Source: Candidatus Methanosuratincola subterraneus
Lineage (GTDB): Archaea; Thermoproteota; Methanomethylicia; Methanomethylicales; Methanomethylicaceae
Reading direction: 5' to 3'
DNA length: 64,000 nt
Assembly: GCA_004028775.1 (NCBI GenBank)
Contig: RXGA01000001.1
Location: 1 to 64,000 of the forward strand
Shown: positions 42,798 to 50,813 of the stretch, piece after piece
Layout of the letters: the number at the start of each line of letters is the position of its first letter
How positions within the stretch are numbered: the first letter of the stretch is position 1
The notes under the pieces: generated by a model
What the model saw: the letters and a program-made list of their open reading frames with translations, nothing else
Database searches by the model: none
Told to the model about the DNA's origin: nothing
Program-made: the position numbers and the translations under genes

Positions 42798-43549
42798 CGG
42801 GCTGCAGCGATCGACTCAAGGGCTTCAGGGATCGTGTTGGCCTCGACTACCGCTGTCAGAGAGTGGATGTCGATCTCCCTCTTCAAAAGTTTCCAGTCGA
42901 TGGTCCCCCTGCCGAAAGGGAGGTGCGCGTCTCGGTCCCCCTTATTGTCGTGCAGGTGCAGGTGCCTGATGCGCCCCCTGAGCTGCGCAAGGAACTCATT
43001 CAGCAGGCCCTTTGTGTTGGCATGCCCGACGTCGAGCGCGATCTCAAAATCAAGACCCTCCTCTGAAGCCCTGAGGAAATCCTGAGGGGTCTGGAAGAAG
43101 AGCCTTGTCCCGGCAGGCATGTTCTCTATGCAGACTTCCACGCCCTCCTTGGCGGCATGCTCGCAGATCTCGGATAACGACTCGGAATTCAGCCGCCAGT
43201 GGGCTTCCGGATTCCCGCGGCCGTCTGGCGGGAACGAGCCCGGGTGGACCACCACCAAGGGGGCGCCTAGCGCATGGGCGTGGTCAATCGACTCTTTCAC
43301 AAGCAGGGCGGACAGCCGCTTCAACCTTTCGTTTGCGGAGGCTATATTCAGGTCGATTATCGGGGCATGGATCGTGTAAAGAACGTCCCAAACCGAAGTC
43401 AGGTCGAGCAGTAGCCTGATCCTAGATCCATCCAGCCGATCCGCCCAGTCATCTATTACTTCTATTACGGGCGGGGTGGATTCTCGATAGAACCCTATTT
43501 TCGTGAAGGTCTCTCCGAACGTGCAGAGTGTGGATATCCCGATTGGCAT
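42779..43549 (-). CDS. TIM-barrel sugar isomerase / endonuclease IV-like protein
   Basis: 256 residues with the xylose isomerase-like barrel: VVVHPGSFPPDG, VEVCIENMPAG, FEIALDVGHANTKG, IRHLHLHDNKGDRDAHLPFGRGTIDW. His, Glu and Asp metal ligands are in place. Members are epimerases, isomerases or AP endonucleases; the short loops favour a small-molecule enzyme, but which one is unknown. Its ATG lies 55 bases inside the end of the UPF0201 gene on the same strand in another frame. Confidence 0.75.
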   Translation of the reverse strand: MPIGISTLCTFGETFTKIGFYRESTPPVIEVIDDWADRLDGSRIRLLLDLTSVWDVLYTIHAPIIDLNIASANERLKRLSALLVKESIDHAHALGAPLVVVHPGSFPPDGRGNPEAHWRLNSESLSEICEHAAKEGVEVCIENMPAGTRLFFQTPQDFLRASEEGLDFEIALDVGHANTKGLLNEFLAQLRGRIRHLHLHDNKGDRDAHLPFGRGTIDWKLLKREIDIHSLTAVVEANTIPEALESIAAARQVFSS

Positions 43550-43962
43550 ACCTCATCTATTGGCCTCCCGTCCACAGTCCTAGTTGCAAGCCAGTCAATA
43601 AATGATTTTGGGTCCTCGGTCTCGACGGTGAACTTGATCGGTCCCAATGGGGACTCCCCTTCGGGCATGCAGAAGGATACGTGCCCAGCATAGGCTACCT
43701 GCTTGTTGATGTAGAAGGTGAACTGGTTGCCCCTGACCCCTCTCAGCATGAGCTTTCTTGCCGCGTCTAGTATGCGCTCCCTGCGTAGGAGCTGCCTCAG
43801 AGTCACCAGCATCGATTCGTCGCCTTCCTGGACGAGGATCCTCTGTTGTCCCCTCTGCACGATGCGGTAAGGCTTTGTTCCGGTCAAGTTGGAGACCGCC
43901 CTCGCTACCTTCTCCTCATCCTCGGTGGATCGTACCTCCGCCTCAACAACTACCCGCGCCAT
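43495..43962 (-). CDS. UPF0201 (COG1931) protein
   Basis: 155 residues beginning MARVVVEAEVRSTEDEEKVARAVSNL, with the LGPIKFTVETEDPKSFIDWLATRT core, as in UPF0201. The fold is related to ribosomal L5/KH-like RNA-binding folds in known structures; the role is unknown. In some archaea it is fused to the UPF0200 kinase, which is the gene directly upstream here (13-base overlap), so the pair very likely works together. The last 10-15 residues look unstructured. Confidence 0.8.
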   Translation of the reverse strand: MARVVVEAEVRSTEDEEKVARAVSNLTGTKPYRIVQRGQQRILVQEGDESMLVTLRQLLRRERILDAARKLMLRGVRGNQFTFYINKQVAYAGHVSFCMPEGESPLGPIKFTVETEDPKSFIDWLATRTVDGRPIDEVCQSGYPHSARSERPSRK

Positions 43963-44492
43963 CTAAACTCACCGCTGAATATGCGCTTGGCGGAGTCGAC
44001 AAGGTCCGGGATGGGTCCCTCGTTGATCAGCACAAGGTCAGCCAAAGCGATTACCGATCCAAGACCCACGCCAAGCTCCCGCATATCCCTCTCCTCGAAG
44101 CTTTTCCAGTCTTTGGGATCGTCCGCCCTCCCACGCTTGAGGAGGCGCTCGAATCGTGTCTTTGGGGAGGCATGGACGGCTATGAGGAAGATATCCTCGT
44201 TTGACCGCAGGTAGTTGAGCTCGTCGAGGCTCCTGATACCTTCTATAACGATGGGCGAGCCGTTCTTAGGGGCCCTCTCAAGGCATTTCTTCGCTACGAC
44301 GCTGTTACCGTGTTCCCTCCGCAGGTCGAGCATCAGCGCCCCCAAAGACTCAGGGGTGATCTGGATCCCCCTTGCCCTGGCCTCGTCCCTTATCACGTCG
44401 CCCATGTTCAAGACTGTGAGCCCCATCAAGCGGGCGGTGTCAGAGACTACAGACTTGCCCGATCCGGGCATCCCCGTTATGCAGTATATCAC
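43950..44492 (-). CDS. UPF0200 P-loop kinase-like protein
   Basis: 180 residues from GTG at 44492: VIYCITGMPGSGKSVVSDTA puts Walker A at the N-terminus, followed by LNMGDVIRDEARARGI and VIEGIRSLDELNYL. It is related to dephospho-CoA kinase and adenylate kinases (COG0237-like UPF0200), substrate unknown. GTG is preferred for its GGGGAG SD and the family N-terminus; the frame is open to an ATG at 44528 that coincides with a TATA-like TTATATG. Divergent from LigT. Confidence 0.8.
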   Translation of the reverse strand: MIYCITGMPGSGKSVVSDTARLMGLTVLNMGDVIRDEARARGIQITPESLGALMLDLRREHGNSVVAKKCLERAPKNGSPIVIEGIRSLDELNYLRSNEDIFLIAVHASPKTRFERLLKRGRADDPKDWKSFEERDMRELGVGLGSVIALADLVLINEGPIPDLVDSAKRIFSGEFRWRG

Positions 44493-44554
44493 TAAGCTCC
44501 CCGAAAAAGAAGTTAAAAGTATCCGCATATAACGGTTATCCAGAGTGGTATGGT

Positions 44555-45112
44555 ATGGAATCGGTGAGGGCTTTCTTCGCTCTCGAGATATCTGACGACA
44601 TGAGGCAGAGGATAGCTGATCTCGGGAAAGAGGTAGCTAGGTCTGGCGCAGATGTCAAGGCAGTGGAGGCGGAGAATCTACACGTGACAATGAAATTCTT
44701 GGGGGAGGTGCCGCTCTCTAAGATCGATGAGATCTCGGGCGCGCTGGAGAGCATTAAGATGAGGAGGTTCGAGCTTGAGGCGAGGGGTGCAGGCGCATTT
44801 CCAGACAGGCGGATGATAAGGGTGATGTGGGTCGGGATCGGTAAGGGCGCAGGCGAGGTGACGGAAGTCGCCAGGAAACTTGATGAAGCGCTTTGGAGGT
44901 TCGGATTCCCGAAGGAGAAGAGGTTCGTCCCCCACATAACGGTCGGAAGGGTAAGGTCCCCAAGAAACAGGGAAGCCCTGCTGAATATCTTGGACAGCCA
45001 CTCACAGACAGTCTTCGGCACGACTCTGGTAGACCGGCTAGTCCTCAAGAAGAGCACGCTCACAGGCGCAGGCCCCATCTATTCAAACCTGAAGGTGTTC
45101 CCATTTGAATGA
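44555..45112 (+). CDS. thpR: RNA 2',3'-cyclic phosphodiesterase (LigT/ThpR)
   Basis: 185 residues with the two HxTx motifs of the 2H phosphoesterases: LHVTMKFLGEV and PHITVGRVR. Starts VRAFFALEISDDMRQRI, as in LigT. It opens 2',3'-cyclic phosphates to 2'-phosphates; ligation seen in vitro is reversible and of unclear importance. In archaea it sits near tRNA-processing genes, and here the CCA-adding enzyme gene overlaps its end. Confidence 0.9.
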   Translation: MESVRAFFALEISDDMRQRIADLGKEVARSGADVKAVEAENLHVTMKFLGEVPLSKIDEISGALESIKMRRFELEARGAGAFPDRRMIRVMWVGIGKGAGEVTEVARKLDEALWRFGFPKEKRFVPHITVGRVRSPRNREALLNILDSHSQTVFGTTLVDRLVLKKSTLTGAGPIYSNLKVFPFE

Positions 45113-46508
45113 TGGGCGGGAGATCTCAACAGTCAAGTATGAGGTCCTGAAGAGGGTAAGACCGACGAAGGAGGACAGGGAGGAGATCCTCATGGCGGTG
45201 GAGGTCGCCAAGGGGAGGATCCTTGAGGCAGCGAGGAGGAAGGGGCTGGAAGTGAGGGTTGAAGTGGAGGGGTCCATTGCCAAGGACACATGGATCTCCA
45301 CGGACAGGGACGTTGATCTTTTCATCATATTCCCGCCCAGTGCCGGGAGGGAGACCATAACCGGCGTTGGACTGGAACTTGCAAAGGCAGGCGCAGGGGA
45401 GAGGTGGAAGGCAGGTTATGCGGAGCACCCATATATCGAGACGGAGGTGCTCGGCTGCAAGATGGACATAGTGCCGAGCGGGGAGCTCGTGCCCGGCAAA
45501 AAGGCGATGACCGCGGTCGACAGGACCCCCTTGCACACAAGATACGTGCGGGAGAGGCTCAGTGAGGATGGGAAGGACGAAGTGAGGGTCCTGAAGCAGT
45601 TCATGAAAGGGATCGGGGTCTACGGGGCAGAGCTGAAGGTTGGCGGCTTCTCCGGCTATCTCTGCGAGCTCCTCATAATCAGGTACGGCAATTTTGAGGA
45701 GACCCTTAGAATGGCCGCGGAATGGCGGACGAGGGAGGTAATAGACATAGAAGGGCATTACAGCCACGGATCTGCCCTTGATGCATTCGATTCACCCCTT
45801 GTTGTTGTAGACCCGGTGGACAGGGGCAGAAATGCCGCGGCAGCAGTGTCCCTTCGTGCTCTCGCAACCTTCATCTCGGCATCGCGCCATTTCCTGAGGA
45901 GGCCATCAATCGCTTTCTTCTTCCCCCAGACCGACCAGATCGAATTGGGCGAGCTGATGGGGATGGCGGAGGGGAGGGGGACTGAGTTGATTGCGATAGA
46001 AACAGCCTGCCCCAGCATCCCTTCGGACGTGCTATGGGGGGAAATCCACCACAGCCTCTCAAAGATTTCTGGCCTGCTCAAGGAGAAGGGGTTCACACTT
46101 CTTGATGCCCATGCTTGGTCGGATGAGGAGGAGAGGGTGATCTTCCTGCTCGAGCTTCAGGAGGGCAGGCTTCCTGAGGCTGAGATCCACCCAGGCCCAT
46201 CCGCAATCTTCCCAGAAGACGAGGAGAGATTCCTCGAGAAGCACCTGGGGAGCGCAAGGACTATCGCTGGACCTTTCATCTCTGGCGACAGGTGGTGTGT
46301 AATCAGGAGGAGGGTTGCCACTGATGCCAGGAAGGTGCTAGAGGAGAGCCTCCCGAAGATGCAGCTGAGCCCAGACCTCGCTGCCGAAATCAGGCAAGGC
46401 TTCAGCATAATTTCAGTAGGCGAGCTGATCAGGCGTTCATCGGAGAGGCGGGACCTTCTGCTGGAGATCTTCAGGTTCTTGAGGAAGAGACCCCTATGGC
46501 TGGAGTAG
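45105..46508 (+). CDS. cca: CCA-adding enzyme, archaeal class I
   Basis: 467 residues. The nucleotidyltransferase active site is EGSIAKDTWISTDRDVDLFI with the paired Asp; ETEVLGCKMDIVP carries the third acidic residue. RVLKQFMKGIGVYGAELKVGGFSGYLCELL is the following archaeal CCA/poly(A) polymerase central domain, and an RRM-like tail ends the protein. It repairs or adds the tRNA 3' CCA. The start is TTG at 45105, overlapping LigT by eight bases. All three tRNAs in this window encode CCA, so repair may be a main use. Confidence 0.93.
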   Translation: MNDGREISTVKYEVLKRVRPTKEDREEILMAVEVAKGRILEAARRKGLEVRVEVEGSIAKDTWISTDRDVDLFIIFPPSAGRETITGVGLELAKAGAGERWKAGYAEHPYIETEVLGCKMDIVPSGELVPGKKAMTAVDRTPLHTRYVRERLSEDGKDEVRVLKQFMKGIGVYGAELKVGGFSGYLCELLIIRYGNFEETLRMAAEWRTREVIDIEGHYSHGSALDAFDSPLVVVDPVDRGRNAAAAVSLRALATFISASRHFLRRPSIAFFFPQTDQIELGELMGMAEGRGTELIAIETACPSIPSDVLWGEIHHSLSKISGLLKEKGFTLLDAHAWSDEEERVIFLLELQEGRLPEAEIHPGPSAIFPEDEERFLEKHLGSARTIAGPFISGDRWCVIRRRVATDARKVLEESLPKMQLSPDLAAEIRQGFSIISVGELIRRSSERRDLLLEIFRFLRKRPLWLE

Positions 46509-47242
46509 TCGTCCCCCTTGAGGACGTGAGGCTCAAGGCAGCATTCTCCTACCCCCACTTCTCATGTGCCCACTATGAAGCGGTGCTCGCTGACCTGAGG
46601 GCTTTGGGGGTAGAGGGAGTGGCACTCGTCGGAGATCTGGAGGCGGGCGACGCCAGGCTGATAGGCAAAGGCTGCGCTGGAGTGGTCTGCCTGGGAGTGA
46701 TCAGTGGCAGCAACGTCGCGTTGAAGATAAGGAGGAGCGACTCGCCCAGGGAAAGCCTTGAAGGAGAGGCACCATACCTGGAGTACGCGAACTCGTTCGG
46801 GGTTGGCCCCAGGCTTTACGGCGCAAGAAGGAATGCGATAGCCATGGAGCACATAAGCGGGAAGAATTTCGCAAGGTGGATCGAGGAGGAGCCGCGGACA
46901 GAGGCGGTCAAGCGGGCTGTCCTGGACATCTTAGGGCAGTGCCTGTCCCTTGACTTGCACGGTCTGGACCACGGTGAGCTCTCGGACGCCAAGAAGCACA
47001 TAATAATAAGCGAGGGGAGCAGAGCGCGCATAATCGACTTTGAGAGCGCAAGCAGGTCGAGGAAGTGCAGGAACCTGACTTCAGTAGTAAGCTACCTGTT
47101 TTTCAAGGAAAGCATTTCCAGGCTGCTTGGGGCGCACCTCACGTGGGACAGGGAAATTATTGCGCAAATAATGAAAGAATACAAGGCTGCACCATCGGAT
47201 CGGGTCTTGGAAAGACTCGCTTCCCATCTCAAGCTTTATTAA
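46496..47242 (+). CDS. Bud32/RIO-like protein kinase (COG2112)
   Basis: 248 residues. Gly loop GKGCAGVVCLG, ATP lysine in VALKIRR, catalytic loop HGELSDAKKHI and the metal motif IIDFESAS (DFE rather than DFG), as in RIO/Bud32-like kinases. It is not Bud32 of KEOPS, which is shorter and starts near the Gly loop; here about 55 residues precede it. Substrate unknown. ATG at 46496 overlaps the end of the CCA enzyme gene. Confidence 0.8.
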   Translation: MAGVVVPLEDVRLKAAFSYPHFSCAHYEAVLADLRALGVEGVALVGDLEAGDARLIGKGCAGVVCLGVISGSNVALKIRRSDSPRESLEGEAPYLEYANSFGVGPRLYGARRNAIAMEHISGKNFARWIEEEPRTEAVKRAVLDILGQCLSLDLHGLDHGELSDAKKHIIISEGSRARIIDFESASRSRKCRNLTSVVSYLFFKESISRLLGAHLTWDREIIAQIMKEYKAAPSDRVLERLASHLKLY

Positions 47243-47265
47243 CAGATCAGAGAATCATGTCTTGA

Positions 47266-47286
47266 GGCCGAGGAATAAACTCGGCC
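47266..47286 (+). terminator. 7-bp perfect hairpin after the kinase gene
   Basis: GGCCGAG, seven-base loop, CTCGGCC, starting 24 bases after the kinase stop. No T-run follows, so a terminator is doubtful; it may instead be part of a small structured RNA in the 230-base gap to 47475. Right after it a TTGATGA resembles a C box, but no matching D box was found. Confidence 0.3.
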
Positions 47287-47475
47287 GTTGATGAAGGAGA
47301 GTCTCGGACTTCGGGATGACGAGAACTTACCCGACTGGCATTGGATCGAGCGATCAGAAAATGGAACAAAATGGAGTTTCTGATTGCATGGTCGATAGAA
47401 AGGCTTAATAGCAGATCACTTCTTGGGGGAGTTTGTGCAAAGAAATTTGCATCAAATAAAATAGGAGTGAAAGAA

Positions 47476-47613
47476 ATGGCAAGTAGAGAGATGTACAAGG
47501 CAGTCTGTTCCGAGTGCGGCCAGGAATGCGAAGTTCCTTTCAAGCCGGACGGGACTAGGCCTGTGTATTGCAGGGACTGCTACGCTAAGCGCAGAGGCCC
47601 AAGAAGGCGGTAA
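47476..47613 (+). CDS. Tiny CxxC zinc-finger protein
   Basis: 45 residues from ATG at 47476 with an AGGAGTG SD. Two Cys pairs, CSECGQEC and CRDC, flank a VPFKPDGTRPVY loop; the tail is basic (AKRRGPRRR). This is the pattern of the small CxxC-x(n)-CxxC proteins common in archaea, probably RNA- or ribosome-associated. The frame upstream to 47341 is open but lacks this look. Confidence 0.75.
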   Translation: MASREMYKAVCSECGQECEVPFKPDGTRPVYCRDCYAKRRGPRRR

Positions 47614-47758
47614 ACTGACCTTCTTAACCGTGTGAAGATTAGTTTGGACTTTTTGTTTTTCACCTTTAGATTTTGAGTGCATTCAACCAGCGGAGGCCAA
47701 TTTTACAATGCCAGGTTTTTGCTTTACAAAATTATAATTTATAATTATAGATCGTATA

Positions 47759-47768
47759 GTTTTATATA
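47759..47768 (+). promoter_or_regulatory. TATA box
   Basis: GTTTTATATA lies about 70 bases before the unknown gene at 47836 and would give a leader of about 45 bases that includes the small hairpin at 47798-47812. Confidence 0.45.
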
Positions 47769-47797
47769 CCATAAAAGCAAGTTATTCGGGCGGAGGC

Positions 47798-47812
47798 GCA
47801 ACCAAAGGTTGC
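47798..47812 (+). promoter_or_regulatory. Small hairpin in a probable 5' leader
   Basis: GCAACC-AAA-GGTTGC forms a perfect six-base stem with a three-base loop between the TATA box and the start of the unknown gene. Its role is not known. Confidence 0.3.
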
Positions 47813-47835
47813 AGTTTTCTGAGGCCACCAAAAGG

Positions 47836-48135
47836 ATGATAGAAAGATGCTTTGCGATGAACGAGCTTGAGACGGAGATCCAAGGCCTCTTGACGGAGCT
47901 CCCAGAGGAGATGGCAAGAAAGATCGGGGGGACCAAGGAGTACTGGATAGAGCGATTCAGCAGCAGCCCGGTAATGCAGAAGATTGTAGAGGACGCGCTC
48001 AGGTGGTCGATCAGGAGATCCCAGAGCTGGAGCAAGAAGGAAGGGAAACCGATACGATACTACCTCAAGATGATAATCGATAACGGCGACATCCCGGAGT
48101 GGATTTCCTGGCACGCCAAGGCCATGGAGTTTTAG
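47836..48135 (+). CDS. Unknown helical protein
   Basis: 99 residues from ATG at 47836; ATG at 47854 (MNELETEIQ) is a second choice. Mostly helical and charged: LLTELPEEMARKIGG, EYWIERFSSSPVMQKIVEDALRW, with a basic middle and a Trp-rich end (IPEWISWHAKAMEF). No signal or membrane segment. I do not recognise a family. The long frame back to 47677 crosses the promoter and is not coding. Confidence 0.5.
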   Translation: MIERCFAMNELETEIQGLLTELPEEMARKIGGTKEYWIERFSSSPVMQKIVEDALRWSIRRSQSWSKKEGKPIRYYLKMIIDNGDIPEWISWHAKAMEF

Positions 48136-48200
48136 AAGTGCCAACAAGCTTCACAAAAACAAATACCTTTTTTTACACAAAAGCTAACATCTATTTTTAG

Positions 48201-48359
48201 GTGAACAAAGTGCCAGAGGAGAAGAAAGGCAAGGTTGAAGAGGCTGCTGAAAAGACAGGAGAGGTAATCGGGAAGGGGCTGAAGAAAGGGATCGGCGTTG
48301 CCAAAGCATTTGGCAAGGGCGCAAAAGAGGCGGTCTCTAAGGACGAAAAGAAAGAATAA
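48201..48359 (+). CDS. Small Lys/Gly-rich protein
   Basis: 52 residues from GTG at 48201 (GTG at 48210 also possible). Nearly all residues are Lys, Glu, Gly, Ala or Val, with a repeated helix-like pattern (KGLKKG, KAFGKGAKEA). No Cys, no Trp, one Phe. A TATA-like AAATACC lies near 48160 and a T-run follows the stop. It could be a nucleic-acid-binding or stress-type hydrophilic protein; no family is recognised. Confidence 0.55.
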   Translation: MNKVPEEKKGKVEEAAEKTGEVIGKGLKKGIGVAKAFGKGAKEAVSKDEKKE

Positions 48360-48500
48360 ACTCTTAATTTTTTTAGTCCTTGAATTTTGTTTGCAGATCA
48401 AGATTGGCAGCTAAGGCTCATGTATCTCAGCCTGCAGGCAAGAAGATTCCTAACCTTTATTAGCATGCTGATATTTTCTCCATCAGTAGAATTGTGAATC

Positions 48501-48579
48501 GGGGCCGTAGTCTAGCTTGGACCAGGATGCAAGCCTGGGGCGCTTGTGATCTCGGGTTCAAATCCCGACGGCCCCACCA
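48501..48579 (+). tRNA. tRNA-Pro (GGG anticodon), CCA encoded
   Basis: Acceptor GGGGCCG/CGGCCCC, anticodon stem CAAGC/GCTTG around loop CTGGGGC (anticodon GGG), T loop TTCAAAT, discriminator A, encoded CCA. No intron. A TATA-like CTTTATTA lies about 45 bases upstream. Confidence 0.93.
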
Positions 48580-48592
48580 TCACAAAAAAAAG

Positions 48593-48871
48593 TCAAGTTC
48601 CTTTAGGAGGCTCTTGCTTGACTACGACTTCTAACTTTTGCTTTCTTGTAGAGGCCGCCAAAGAGTAAAGCAGCCACGCAATTATCCCATAAATTACCCC
48701 ATTTAAAATCGAGGCTGCAAAGACTGGTGCAGGGAGGCCGAGTATTGGATAGTTGGTGTCAGGAAAACCAAGCATGTAGTATATGTTGAGTCCTGGAGGT
48801 ATAGATGTGTTAGATGTCGTCACCACGACTCCTATAAGGAAAACCACTATAAAGACCAACGCGCCTTTCAT
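48593..48871 (-). CDS. Small two-helix membrane protein
   Basis: 92 residues from ATG. An N-terminal hydrophobic segment (ALVFIVVFLIGVVV), an outer loop with Pro, Tyr and Asn, a second segment (VFAASILNGVIYGIIAWLLYSL) and a Lys-rich cytoplasmic tail. Unknown function. It converges on tRNA-Pro. Confidence 0.55.
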   Translation of the reverse strand: MKGALVFIVVFLIGVVVTTSNTSIPPGLNIYYMLGFPDTNYPILGLPAPVFAASILNGVIYGIIAWLLYSLAASTRKQKLEVVVKQEPPKGT

Positions 48872-48936
48872 TACAACTCACCAAATTTTCCCTTGAACTA
48901 TTTTTCAGCTATGTGATATAAAAGAAGAGGGTCAAT

Positions 48937-49284
48937 TTATCCGAGACCCATCTTTGGCTCTTTCGACTTTTTCTTAGATTCCATTATCAGAACTTTGTCG
49001 TGGAAGTCTCCACCCTGGACGATTCTGATAACAGGCCCGTCAGGAACCTCGTATTCAGTTCCTTTTTCTTGCGGCGCTTTCCTCACCTTCGTCCCCTCTG
49101 GGAACGTCACCTTGTATACTTTGTCAATGGGGTCATGCTCAATATGACCGCAACTCTCGTTGTCGCAGCCCTTGTACCTGACAAATTCTACTTTTATTCC
49201 AGGAAAATTCATCAAGTCAAGTACGTTTGCGCCCCAAACCTCCACTTCCAATTGTTTTTTGCTCAAAAAACACCACCATGTCAT
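48937..49284 (-). CDS. Unknown small protein
   Basis: 115 residues. Trp- and Cys-containing start, a KGCDNESCGHIEHD segment that could bind a metal, beta-rich middle (VYKVTFPEGTKV) and a Lys-rich tail. The start is uncertain: ATG at 49284 stands next to TATA-like sequence, and the TTG a few codons in (LSKKQLEVEVW) is also plausible. No family is recognised. Confidence 0.5.
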   Translation of the reverse strand: MTWWCFLSKKQLEVEVWGANVLDLMNFPGIKVEFVRYKGCDNESCGHIEHDPIDKVYKVTFPEGTKVRKAPQEKGTEYEVPDGPVIRIVQGGDFHDKVLIMESKKKSKEPKMGLG

Positions 49285-49381
49285 TTTATAACAAGAGGAG
49301 ACTATAAATTTTTAGTTTTTTCCGAAGATTCTAACAATTTGTCCGAAAAATTTAATCATGCAAATTTATTAATTGAGTTTG

Positions 49382-49654
49382 CTATCTGAAGGCGCTTCTT
49401 CGTAGGAGGGCGATTAAGATATAGAATATCACAAAATAGATGGTCAGATCGATTGTAAAAACCACCAGCTGACGCATAATCGACTCGAATAAAGCAAGAC
49501 CTTCTAAGCCAAGCGGGGGAGTTGAAAAGGAAGAAGTTATGTAATCAATAATAGGCCAAAAAAATCTGCTCAATAGGTTGAGATATCTGACGTCAACAAT
49601 GGAGACCGTGAACGCTAGTAGGAGAGAAGCTTCCTCGATCTCCCTTTGGGGCAA
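49382..49654 (-). CDS. Small hypothetical membrane protein
   Basis: About 90 residues with hydrophobic segments near 10-22 and 62-84 (VVFTIDLTIYFVIFYILIALL). The start is TTG at 49654 with no good SD, so the N-terminus is unsure. The local DNA is AT-rich. No family is recognised. Confidence 0.4.
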   Translation of the reverse strand: MPQREIEEASLLLAFTVSIVDVRYLNLLSRFFWPIIDYITSSFSTPPLGLEGLALFESIMRQLVVFTIDLTIYFVIFYILIALLRRSAFR

Positions 49655-49865
49655 TTACTCACTTCCGATAGAATGTTTCACAAAGTGCTTAATAAAATAT
49701 ACTTTGTAACTGTTTTTAAACTAAAATTGATAACTGCAATATGCCTGATGCTTCAAAAACAGCCCTGCATTGCTCATGTCAAAAGGCGCCCATTTCGAAA
49801 AATCGAACTTCGACACCCTTAAATTGATGCCACCATATCCTTTACCTAGTCACGAGGAAAATGCC

Positions 49866-50813
49866 ATGGTTAACCCCTCGATCGAAGCAGTGGATCTTAC
49901 GAAGTGCTACAACTCATTCTGCGCCCTCTCTGATCTGAGCCTCCGACTCGAAGGGGCAAAATGCGTAGGGTTCCTTGGACCGAACGGGGCCGGAAAGACT
50001 ACAGCACTGAAGATACTCACAGGATTGATCCGCCCCACCAAGGGCAAGGCACTGATTAATGGTATCGACGTCCAAGAGGACAAGAAGGCTGCGCTCTCGA
50101 CCTGCGGGGCGCTGATAGAGACCCCCGAGATCTACCCCGCGCTCTCCGTGAAGGAGGCCCTAATGATGGTAGCAGAGATCAGGGGGGTCCCATCAGCAGC
50201 CCGGAAGGACGCGGTGATGAAGGCGATCTCGGAGGTGAAGATGGAGGAATGGATAGACATGAAGTGCGGGAAACTGTCCAAGGGCATGAGGCAGAGGGTC
50301 AACTTGGCTGCTGCGCTCATTTCGGATCCGATGATAATGCTGCTGGACGAGCCTTCTTCCGGGCTGGATCCGAGGGGGATGGCCGAGGTGAGGGAGATCG
50401 TCAAGGGGCTCAAGAAGAAGGACAGGCTGATATTCATGAGCTCGCACCTCTTGAGCGAGGTGACCGAGATCTGCGACGAGGTAGCGATATTGGATCACGG
50501 GAGGCTCCTGGCATATGACACATTAGAGAGGTTGACTTCGGCACTGTCGGTTGGCAATGCCAGGGAATGCGAGGCATCATTTTCAAGGGACCTGAGTAGT
50601 GATGCATTGAAGGAGATCGGATCGACAGAGGGGGTTTTGGGTTTGAAGCTCGTCGAGCCCAGGAGACTAATATTGAGCTTTGAGGGCGGGAATGAGGCAC
50701 AGGAGCGGATCCTGGCGAAGATTGCAGGTTTGGGGGTTGGGCTCATTGCTTTCAAATCCTCGTCTTCCGCACTGGAGGAAACCTATCTAAGGCTTGTGAA
50801 GGACTCGAGGTGA
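49866..50813 (+). CDS. ABC transporter ATP-binding protein
   Basis: 315 residues. Walker A GPNGAGKTT, signature LSKGMRQRV, Walker B IMLLDEPSSGLD and the switch His in MSSHLLSEV. The short C-terminal domain after residue 225 is typical of drug- or NatA-type exporters. ATG at 49866 has a GAGGA SD; the frame is open to 49770. The permease gene overlaps its end. The substrate is unknown. Confidence 0.9.
   Translation: MVNPSIEAVDLTKCYNSFCALSDLSLRLEGAKCVGFLGPNGAGKTTALKILTGLIRPTKGKALINGIDVQEDKKAALSTCGALIETPEIYPALSVKEALMMVAEIRGVPSAARKDAVMKAISEVKMEEWIDMKCGKLSKGMRQRVNLAAALISDPMIMLLDEPSSGLDPRGMAEVREIVKGLKKKDRLIFMSSHLLSEVTEICDEVAILDHGRLLAYDTLERLTSALSVGNARECEASFSRDLSSDALKEIGSTEGVLGLKLVEPRRLILSFEGGNEAQERILAKIAGLGVGLIAFKSSSSALEETYLRLVKDSR

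Noticed and set aside
47287-47345. Possible C/D box RNA (TTGATGA, later GGATGACG)
   Set aside because: No CTGA D or D' box at the right spacing and no terminal stem were found.
47677-47835. N-terminal extension of the unknown protein at 47836
   Set aside because: The stretch holds a TATA box and AT-rich promoter DNA; the translated part is Tyr/Ile-rich without pattern.
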